Positions 55,115 through 64,000 of a stretch of 64,000 nt of DNA are shown piece by piece. Each line of letters opens with the position of its first letter. Position 1 is the stretch's first letter. A model generated the notes under the pieces. The model was given only the letters and a program-made list of their open reading frames with translations, was not told where the DNA came from and searched no databases. The DNA lies in contig CM055320.2 in the NCBI GenBank assembly GCA_029255685.2, positions 12,572,614 to 12,636,613 of the forward strand, given 5' to 3'. The stretch comes from Silene conica (Eukaryota > Streptophyta > Magnoliopsida > Caryophyllales > Caryophyllaceae). The position numbers were made by a program, and so were the translations under genes.

Positions 55115-56549
55115 TTCATCTAAAAAAGAATGTGTGTAATTGTGTAAGTGTATAATACTAACTTAATGTGTGTACATATTAATTTAGGTAGGAAAACACT
55201 TTGTCTTTTTTATTCCCCACCAAAGATGAGGTACTTGACCAATACAATATAATGAAAAACCGAAATTTATTAATAATTAAAGCCTTGTTTGACTGTCATA
55301 TATTGTATGAATTAATTTTTCATGTTTTTACAAAACACATGAATTAGACACTTTATGTGAATTACCCAAAAAACGTTTGGTTGGTATTTAGGAATTAAAT
55401 TGATATGGTGGTAAACTCCTCCATACATTATGGAAGAGTTAAGAATGCCTAAGAAAATTGAATTCACGTGATTTTAGGTAAATAAACGACTTCCGTTTTC
55501 CTAATTCATGGAATTTTTTGTTTCTCCTGTTTTTAATGTGGCAAAGTCCCTGATATGAATAATCAAATTCATTATTGACACCTTTTGATTAATTAATTTC
55601 TTGGCTCAACCAAGGATAGGCCGAGTTTTAAAACAAGGTAATGTTGAAGACATTGTCGTAGCTTCGCGATCTAGGTTGTTTTTCTCTGGACTTTGGATCT
55701 AACGTCCAAAAAGCGACCTCGACAAACGCTGAATTATATGTTTCCCAATATTGCCATGAATTTTACTTGAAAGTTGGAACCATTAAACCACAAATTTGTG
55801 AAAATATCAAGTCCATTTAAATATTAAATGCGAAAATTCAAAGAAAAAACGAATCAGAGTTTAATCTTTTGATTTGATAGGTGTGGCCATTACCATTAGC
55901 AAGTACTCGATACACAGCATATAATTGGTAGGTATTATTTCAAATTTAAATGTCATATTCGCCTATTTAATAAAAAAAATGTATCCTATATCATTCTATA
56001 ATAATCTAGTCATAACTCATAAGCATTCAAAAACACCACATTTTCGGAATGACATAATGCTATATAAGCTGATACTCCATTAAAAATGTATGTTAAATAT
56101 TGTCCATAAGTCGGTTTTGATTCAATAAAATGCAACTAAATATATATCGAACTCAATCAAAAGTAATTGGGTATTTCAATTCTAAATTTCCAATTTTCAA
56201 TTGAAATGTCCACAATTTCACATTCCCGGAATCCCGGTTAAAAAAAATTCAGACTTTTGTACAAAATAAATACAGTAATTATGTTTATTTTAACCGAATC
56301 CGCTATTAATTTTAAAAAAGATATATTACATTGTCTAAGGGCAAAAATTCCACATGATAAAAGAATTCCAAAAGAAGAAGACTAAGGTGCCCATTTAATT
56401 AAGTTTCGAGCTAATTCGATATGAAATGCAACTTATTGACTTAAATGGTGGGAACTAAATCTAATCAAGCCCCACTGTATACATCACCATTATCTTTTGA
56501 GTAATACGTGGCTCATTCATGTTTGATAATTACTCATTATTCTAGATTA
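55115..56549. other. AT-rich spacer, nothing recognised
   Basis: About 1.4 kb without a supportable ORF, terminal repeat or RNA gene. Confidence 0.5.
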
Positions 56550-56590
56550 CTAGGTTGTAACCCGTAAAATTCACGGGTCTGTTTTTTAAA
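56550..56590 (-). mobile_element. Helitron 3' terminus, minus strand
   Basis: On the minus strand, CCCGTGAATTTTACGGG forms a hairpin followed about ten bases later by CTAG|T, ending at 56550. The element would extend to higher coordinates. I could not find its 5' TC end in 56.6-58.4 kb. Confidence 0.65.
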
Positions 56591-58440
56591 CTTTAGATGA
56601 ATATTAATAATATTGGAGATAAGCAAATTAATTATTTACTGTGGCCTGTTTTTAACTTTAGATGAATACCGTAATTAATAATATCAAAGAAAGCTGATTA
56701 ATTATATACATATAAATAAATTTTGAATTATTTATGACACATGTCGGTATGACGGTATACATGAGCTATCATATAGTTGTTCATTAAGATAATCAAGACT
56801 TAAAATAGAATTTGTATACTTTTAATTACTCATTGCACCATTTTTAAAATATGTAACCCATATATAAAATAAAGTTTTATATTACATATCGTACAATAAA
56901 AGCAAAACGTAAATAATCTGATGAGACGTGAGTAGTAAATGTATAGTTGGGTTAAAAAACGTATTTTTAATTATATTTATTAAAGATGTTCATATAATAA
57001 ATAACAGTTATTGCGTGCGACATCTTACACGAAGACATTCCAAAATTATTAAATGACCACTCATTTACTATTTACTATATTAAATAAATACTCCGTAGTT
57101 GTTAAAATGTTTCGCATTCACGTGAATAGTCAGATGTCTTACAATAAATCGAAAATGTAGTCTAATAAATCACGACGCTCACAAAAGTGTATATACCGAT
57201 GAAAAGTAATTATTCCGACCCATATTTAATAACGATTAAACCATAAAAAAATGTAGTCTAAAAAATTCTTGTAGCTATTCCGACCCGTAATTATTCCGAC
57301 CCATATGTAAATCGAAAACGTAGTCTAAAAAATACTTGTAGGTATTTTTTTGTTCGGTGATTATGGATTGGTAACTCTAGGATTTAGGCCGTGCTACGGA
57401 ATTAATCTTCAGCCAAAACTGTCATTATTTATTGTTTCAATATATGGAATGAAATCTTGTGATTCCATAGATTTAGTCTGTGAAATCTTGGAATAGTTAT
57501 TATACCATTATACCATATCTTGAATGTTATTGGACAATAGCTCTAGGATGAATCTAATTGGACAATAGCTCTAGGATGCTTTACAACGCGACACGTAGGA
57601 CAAAGCTTTTTTCTAGTGATGCCACGTCAGCAGCTTGGCTTCTGCATTAGATAAATATATGATTCTATTAACTGACAAAAAGCAAAAATAAATAAAGCTT
57701 CTAAGCGTGTGTTTGACCCTAACTTTTCAAAGTTTTTTTAGACTTAAAAATATATTTATTTAAAAGATAAAAATAATTTATCAAACTCAAATAGCCTCTT
57801 TTTGCTCATAAAAATAAAACAACAATTTGATGTTTCTGATTCTTGAAAACTAGTTTTGAAAAATTAGGCTTTAATAACAAAAACGCATTTTTAACAATCT
57901 AGTCAAACATGCTCTAAATATATTAACTTATGGCCAAAAAGATCGAAAACAACCTCGACTTCATGATACTGAATTTCGGGTTAAGATGAGAAACAAAATA
58001 AATAAAAAATCGATTTCTCAATACATACAAATTATTTAAATTTGTTATTTTCAATTTAATTTCGGTTCTCATTCAACTCATTTCAATTTAGTTAAACTTG
58101 ATTCAATTGAGTTCAATCTAACTCCGATCAATCTACAAAACAGGGCTTTATCCTTCATAACTCGAAAGATTTGTAATATTGGGTATAGAGTAATATAATT
58201 GGGGCGTGCCTAATTAGAGGCTTTCATGCTTTCCAAGTTTCCATAGGAGAGATCACGTATTCTCGATTGCAGCATATGGACCACTAGCACTCCCATATCC
58301 TTCATTTGGCCGTATCACAAATTATTGTTTTAAATCAAGTATATCGTTTAAATTTATAAGATGGATCAAATAGCTACTAGTTTATATATAAGACAAAAAC
58401 AACATCTATATTTATATATCTATATCAATATATATATATA
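56591..58440. other. AT-rich spacer, probable Helitron body
   Basis: No gene is supported. A short direct repeat around TTGGACAATAGCTCTAGGATG occurs twice (about 57530-57577). Part of this stretch should belong to the minus-strand Helitron ending at 56550. Confidence 0.45.
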
Positions 58441-59843
58441 GAGGCCGGATCACGTGAGGCCGCCTCTTAGGATGAGGCCGCCGGACCTCACGCATCCCCC
58501 AAGCTTCTAGTTTCACAGTTTCACAATATTTGCTTCCAGTTTCACAAGTTAAGCTTCTAATTTCACAAGTTAAGCATCTAGTTTCACAGTTTCACAGTTT
58601 CACAATATTTGCTTACAGTTTCATATCTTAAGCATCTAGTTTCACAAGTTAAACTTCTAGTTTCACAGAATAAGCTTCTAGTTTCACAAGTTAAGCATCT
58701 AGTTTCACAGTTTCACAGTTTCACAATATTTGCTTCCAGTTTCACAAGTTAACCATCTAGTTTCACAAATTAAGCTTCTAGTTTCACAGTTTCACAGTTT
58801 CACAGTTTCACAATATTTGCTTACAGTTTCACATCTTAAGCATCTAGTTTCACAAGTTAAGCTTCTAGTTTCACAAGTTAAGCTTCTAGTTTCACAGAAT
58901 AAGCTTCTAGTTTCACAAGTTAAGCATCTAGTTTCACAGTTTCACAATTTCACAATATGTGCTTCCAGTTTCACATATTAAGCATCTAGTTTCACAAATT
59001 AAGCTTCTAGTTTCACAGTTTCACAGATTCACAGTTTCACAATATTTGCTTACAGTTTCACATCTTAAGCATCTATTTACAATAACACTGTACTTACGCT
59101 TCTTCTTCTTCTCATTTTCACCCTTCTTAAAAACACTAAAGTTATAACAAAATAACCTTATAAACAGTACAAACCCAGAATATCAAATCTTATGTTTTCT
59201 ATTGATTGCCAAATCTGATACAACTAATACTAAACTCTATTCCGTAACTTCGTAGTTAATTTCACCGCGCTTTCTGCTAATTCTTATGAATAAAAGATGA
59301 TGGAGGAGAGGAGTGAGAATGAGAAGAAGGTTTCCGCTAATTCCGTTATGTTTTTACTGCTACGTCTTCTTTAATTTGGCAAGTAATAGTGGTGTTGAAA
59401 ATGTTGTTGATGATGTTGACGATGAGGTAAGAAAAAAACGCCACAGTGAAGGAATTTAGGGGAAAAATCAAAGATTATGATATGATTTTCTAGATGATGA
59501 TTTGGAATTGGAGATGATTGTGGAGGTGGTTAATGATGAGGAGCGAAAGGAAGATGATGATGATGATCAGCGAAAGGAGATTGAGGTAGGATGATGGTCA
59601 TTTGATTTGAGATGGTAAAGAGGATGAAACGAGGAGATTAATGAGATTTTGGTGGTTCACAAATCAATGGTGTTGTACTGTTGTAGTTACCAATAATAAT
59701 GGTGTTGGTGCTTTCTAAAGTACATAAAATAAAGGAAATTATATAGGACACGTGTCAAGATCTCGTGCTCCCATGCTACTAAAATCTAACGGTTTAGAAT
59801 GGTCCGGCAGCCTCACGCTAAGAGAGCGGCCTCACGTGATTCA

Positions 59844-59848
<5 letters not shown>
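58441..59848. mobile_element. TA-microsatellite-targeted TIR element, member 2 (1.4 kb)
   Basis: The left end GAGGCCGGATCACGTGAGGC follows a TATATATA run. The right end, inverted, is GAAATTGAATCACGTGAGGC and is followed by about 50 bases of TA repeats. Compared with member 1 the orientation is reversed. Next to the GAAATTG end both members also share an ACACGTGTCCT block about 100 bases in. The body holds a TTTCAC repeat (58510-59080) and a GAT-rich region (59400-59600) with no clear product. Confidence 0.75.
58510..59080 (+). repeat. TTTCACAAGTTAAGCTTCTAG minisatellite
   Basis: About thirty short units alternate AGTTTCACAAGTTAAGC, ATCTAGTTTCACAG and ACAATATTTGCTTCCAG types. These are arranged in a higher-order unit of about 120-230 bp that repeats three to four times. 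The ORFs here encode LVSQ repeats and are artefacts. Confidence 0.9.
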
Positions 59849-59897
<49 letters not shown>

Positions 59898-61008
59898 TTA
59901 AAAGAATAACTTTTCGAGCGATGTGATTGGCTCAAGTTTTGTGAATTATTTAAGTTATAATTATGAGAATTGGAAAACTATTTATTTAATTGACTATTAT
60001 CTTAGATGATTACAATTTGAGAATTGACCAACCATAAATTAATTAAGTAATTAAGTACTTAGATATACTTTACAACTAATAATAATAAAATAAGTAGCTA
60101 ATAGATAGAATTTACAACTGGTTAGAATTATAAAATAGAAGAAGACAAGTGCGACTCAAACACGTCACCTATTATATTAGGGAGTATATATATTTGCATC
60201 AGTATTTATTCGTCTTTCCAATGTTTTTGCTTTGATTTTAATTTCTTTATATTGTTTCCATCTTATATATTTGTTTTCTTTATCATTTTTACACATATGT
60301 ATACTAACTACAGCATGTTTTTGCTACGGAATTTTTTTTCAGGACAACGGTCGACAATTCGGCTCGCTTGAAATGACTATAAGAAGCCTAGCTACTAGAG
60401 ATATAAGAGGTTATTAACTTATTATAGTCTTGAAAATTACCGTACCTTTGAATCTTTGATATGATCTAATCAATAGAAAATCATTACATTGGTATTTAAG
60501 AAATTCTTATGCACGTGAGATTAATTCAAGAGCTAAACATAAAAGTTAATTTCGAGCAATATTACTGCAAGAATTTGATCAACAATAATATAATAGGTTA
60601 TATAATTTTGAATGTATTAGAATTCTAGCTGCGCAATTACACAATATTATCTATTTGAGTGTGATACAAAGTCTAATAATATATGTAAAGACTCTTTTGT
60701 ATTATGACCTCGACCTTACCACAATATTGTGTTTGTTATTATATTATTCCTATATATTTAAGCAAAAAGTATTTCTCCAATATTGATAAATACCAGAAAA
60801 TATTACGAACTTAAGTATATAAATAAAAATATAATTAAATATATAGTAATAAAAAATCAGTTGGATAATTATTGTTTTTAGAGCGATTATCTTGGATATT
60901 ACTTTGTAAAAATAAATTAATTATATAAATAAAGAGATAATTAAATTAAATAGTAATAAAATATCGGTTGGATAATAATTGAATTAGTTAACAAAATAAT
61001 TGATTTCA
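59849..61008 (+). mobile_element. Second Helitron-family 5' end and tandem units, fragmentary
   Basis: After the TA run, ACTTAAAAGAATAACTTTTC and GAGCGATGTGATTGGCTC (from about 59895) match the Helitron start at 26611. Units of its ~105-bp repeat recur at 60810-61000. The exact TC terminus is lost in the microsatellite. The ORF at 60232-60417 has no recognised family. The piece is cut at 61008 by another Helitron start. Confidence 0.65.
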
Positions 61009-61929
61009 TCATTATTACTATAAAAGAAGGATGGATTTCCGCCTACGTGGCGCAGTCACATCGCAGCATTGGGTATTTCGAGGTCTCACATTCATCCTCA
61101 GCATTTTCACTTTTTATAGACCAATCAGATTCACACATCTATGCCACCTCATATTAATTTAATAATTTAATAATTTAATAATCATTTCTTTATTATTAAA
61201 TACAAAAACCGAATCAGAATAGAATCCTTCCAAATTTGACTCATTCTCAATTTACCAGAATATAATCATCACAATCATTCTGAATTCAATTTTGAATACA
61301 ATCATTCTTAAAACAATTATTCTTCCTATATTTTGAATAATCATTCTGAATTCAATTTTGATTGTTCGTCTTTTTCAAAAATCATAATCAAAGTCCAACT
61401 ATTGCCAAATTCTTTCTATATCGTTGATACAAACATCCATTTCAGGTATTAAATCCATTTGTGTGTCACTGATTGTTCGTGTTTTGCGACACTATGTCAA
61501 CACGTTTTCGAGAAGTTTTCTTAAATCCGTTTCAGAACTCTAAATAGTGTTAGCTTTTTCGTTTATCAGATTGTGCCGGCGATGTTTGGACTGTTTGCAT
61601 ATAAAGTTGCTGCACTGTTTGCACATCTACTTCCAAGTTTCCAGAAGATATTTAGAGCTCTGATAAATGAAACGCATTACTTGGTGAATAATGCGTCTCC
61701 AAGCTTCACTCGAAGTTCTACTGCTCCATCCATAGGTATATGAAGAGTCTGTTCATAAGCCAAGAGTATATTCAGTCCATTTTCATCCGAGTATGTAATT
61801 CTACACGTTATGACTACGATTTTTTAAGTAATCCCAGTATTTATTTTGTATTCACTTTACAAACGTTATATTTTATGCCATGATTTTTCACCAATTATTT
61901 TATGGACTGCTACTAATTCTAATAATAAA

Positions 61930-62500
61930 ATAAGAAACAAAATATTGTACTTTATGCCATGATATAAAATATAAATTCAAATACTCTGACTGCCATGATA
62001 TAAAATATTATACTTTATGCCATGATATAAAATATTATACTTTATGCCATCATACAAAATATAAAGCATATAAAATATTAAATATTAATATTCCATAAAA
62101 TCTGGCTATAAAATATTAATCACTTATTTATTTAACCGTTTTTCTATGATTAAATAAATCTTTCCATAAAGAAACGTGTGACAAGATTATAAAATCTTTC
62201 CATAATTTTATCAAACCCTTTATCAACTAAATTAATGTATTTAACGGTTTTTCTATGATTAAATAAATCTTTCCATAAAGAAACGTGTAACAAAATTATA
62301 AAATCTTTCCATAATTTTATCAAACTAAATCTTTGATAATTTTATCAATAACCCTTTATCAAACGTGTAAATCTTATTATATTTAACTGTTTATAATTTT
62401 ATCAATAACCCTTTATCAAACTAAATCTTTGATAAAATTATCAAACTAAATCTTTCCATAAAGAAACTAAATCTTTCCGTAACAAGATTCACCTTTATCA
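61930..62500. repeat. Local AT-rich tandem duplications
   Basis: Two families are visible: TATGCCATGATATAAAATAT (3-4 copies, 61945-62055) and blocks built from AAATCTTTCCATAAAGAAAC with TTTATCAAACTAAATCTTTG (several copies, 62150-62480). They lie in the leader of the RPA-like gene. Confidence 0.75.
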
Positions 62501-62720
62501 ATAACCCTTTGTCAATAAGATTTTATTCACCTAAATACAGAGTCCTTATGGGTGTTACCAAATCATATTACATATAAACAGAGATTTACCTCTAGAGAAT
62601 TTCACTTGATAAGAACTATCCCCAAATCATAAATAGAGACTTCAAGCAATACAAAGTACCTGCGTCCACGTTTTTTATTCAACCTTCTAATACAAAGTAC
62701 CTCAACAATTATTCATATCA

Positions 62721-63065
62721 ATGGCTATGACAAGTTTTATGACTATTAGCGACCTCAAGTACGGGGTTCGCGTTACTCAGATGAACGTAAGAGTGGTACA
62801 CAAATGGGAGAGACCCGAATTTGCTTTCAAAAACAAAAATTTCGAAAAAAAATCCGATACTTCTAACAAAAAGAAGCTCGATGCAATAGAGTTGCTATTT
62901 GTGGATTCCAAGGTTTGTCTTTTTTCTACCATTTATTCTACACTAATTTTATACGTTATGTGTTCTTTTTATATATACAAAAACTGATCTGAATTTTATT
63001 TATATTGTTTTCAGAATGATTTTATCCAAGCCACGATAAGAAAACAATTGATTTCTTTAAAGTAG
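62721..63065 (+). CDS. RPA1-like OB-fold protein, truncated (Helitron-associated)
   Basis: Exons 62721-62912 and 63015-63065 are joined by a GT-AG intron and give about 80 residues before a TAG. The pattern ISDLKYGVRVTQMNVRVVHK, then W-x-x-P, then a Lys-rich insert, then AIELLFVDSK, then DFIQATIRKQL is the start of a replication protein A large-subunit OB fold (the DUF223 type found in plant RPA1-like and Helitron proteins). Such proteins bind single-stranded DNA. A normal domain would continue for another ~50 residues, so the frame ends early, either by decay or because a further splice is missed. The Lys-rich insert (NKNFEKKSDTSNKKK) is unusual. Confidence 0.65.
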
Positions 63066-64000
63066 TTTACATAATAAATGCAATTTCAGTTTATTGTCGT
63101 TGCTACATAGTAAAGTATTTTGTTATTTTCGATTAAAGATGGATTCGTGCGACTGAATTTTGTAGACAAATATATAATTCCTGAGACTTCTCAATTGTTT
63201 GTGCATCATATTTAATTAAACCCAACCAGGCTTCTCAAGCACATAATACACAGCAAGTACCATGTGAAAAATTCAGCCCACAACTCATATAACGATTTGA
63301 CTTTAAATTAACAAAAACCTAATTTTAAACAAAACCCTAAACCCTATTAATACCACACAAACAAAACCCTATTAATACCACACAAAAACATAAACACAAA
63401 AATTACTCACATGCAAATTGTAATAAAAACCACCTTATGTTAAGCAGATCCGCAATTTACCCATCACTTTGATCGCTTATCGTATACATCCAACATGTCC
63501 ACTCCACCTCATAGTTTACACATGCAACCAAAACAAAATCAAAGTAGACGATCAAGTTAATTATCAGTTTAGTAAAAATCAAAATATCATTTTAACTCAT
63601 CTACTCATAAATCTAATAACAGTGACACGAAATTAAAATAAGTAAAGGATTTCTGTTTGATTGTGGTTTATTGTGAAACTGTGAATAAGTGAAAATAGGT
63701 ATATGAATCGTTCTCAGAATGTTAATTAGGTGATATGAATTAGGTAGATAAAGTGATAATCAATATTTCTCCATAAATAAATCAAGCATGCATGTCTAGA
63801 TCAAATCCAAAATATCGATTTTTTATAGTATTTGATATATTGAATTACCTAATAACATTAAATCAGTATTTTGCAATAAACACTAACTAATCATCTAAGT
63901 ATTTAAATTAAAGAAAAAAATACCAGAAAATTAAAACTCAGACCAGATCTACCAAAACCCAGAAAATAACAACATATACACATGCATACAAATTTACAAA
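63066..64000. other. Distal Helitron sequence, no gene recognised
   Basis: AT-rich, with a duplicated AAACCCTATTAATACCACACAA at about 63340-63385. No further exons of the OB-fold gene and no helicase motif could be found. Confidence 0.5.

Larger units (their letters stand above)
61009..64000 (+). mobile_element. Helitron 5' part, continuing past the window
   Basis: A|TCATTATTACTATAAAAGAA is a good Helitron 5' terminus, followed by CCTACGTGGCGCAG-like sequence. About 1.7 kb further on lies a gene for an RPA1-like protein, typical cargo of plant Helitrons. No 3' hairpin-CTAG end is visible before 64000, and the helicase gene, if present, would lie outside the window. Confidence 0.65.

Noticed and set aside
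57590..57660. Possible Helitron end at TTCTAGTGATGCC
   Set aside because: CTAGT is present, but I see no hairpin about ten bases upstream on either strand.
58730..59147. LVSQ-repeat ORFs
   Set aside because: Direct translation of the TTTCAC minisatellite.

Overview
This is a 64 kb piece of a plant nuclear genome. The genes have introns with GT-AG borders, the intergenic DNA is AT-rich, and plant-type transposons (hAT, MULE, Helitron, Ty1/copia, Ty3/gypsy, Stowaway, Tourist-like) are nested in one another. The host proteins look like a eudicot; Caryophyllales is possible, but the sequence alone does not prove it. Three host genes can be modelled exon by exon. They lie together at 33.2-47.4 kb: a G-patch/R3H RNA-binding-type protein (+), a glycerol-3-phosphate transporter-family protein (+) and a clade-G-like PP2C phosphatase (-). 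The last two converge. They are ordinary housekeeping or signalling genes and do not form a functional cluster.

Left arm (1-26 kb): a decayed copia element ends in a 3' LTR at 4810-5278 and carries a GC-rich hAT-type MITE (3576-4230). Next comes a tandem array of about four ~105-125 bp units with a tRNA-like A-box. Its first unit is split by a complete-looking 3.7 kb hAT transposon (5305-9035) with a perfect 8-bp target duplication and an open transposase. From 9.49 to 26.13 kb lie two head-to-head copies of one copia family (A on -, B on +) that share a single 5' LTR. Copy A is split by a 5.28 kb MULE (10509-15791; 9-bp duplication). Copy B is split by a 1.2 kb reverse copia LTR and by a gypsy element with a 3 kb LTR.

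The MULE is the most notable element. Besides a six-part mudrA-like transposase broken by three stops and a frameshift, it carries a convergent, intact two-exon gene. That gene encodes a 137-residue protein with a GRF-like zinc finger, a coiled coil and a C-terminal membrane anchor. The layout recalls MuDR's mudrA/mudrB pair, with an unrelated second protein.

Middle (26.1-33 kb): a 3.84 kb Helitron (26611-30450) with clean A|TC and CTAG|T ends is filled with minisatellites and contains a nested Stowaway element. Another Helitron 3' end lies at 32.6 kb. A hAT MITE sits about 280 bp upstream of the G-patch start codon. A further Helitron lies inside intron 6 of that gene.

Right arm (48-64 kb): a 5 kb hAT-type shell (48360-53350) encloses a Tourist-like shell. 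That encloses an unusual element (49107-52330) which sits in TA/CT microsatellites, carries a gene fragment like the ICR/RIP coiled-coil proteins, and has a ~97-bp minisatellite built on TTTCAC. A second member of this family lies at 58441-59848 in the opposite orientation and has its own, different TTTCAC array at the same end. The window closes with the 5' part of a Helitron (from 61009) encoding an RPA1-like OB-fold fragment.
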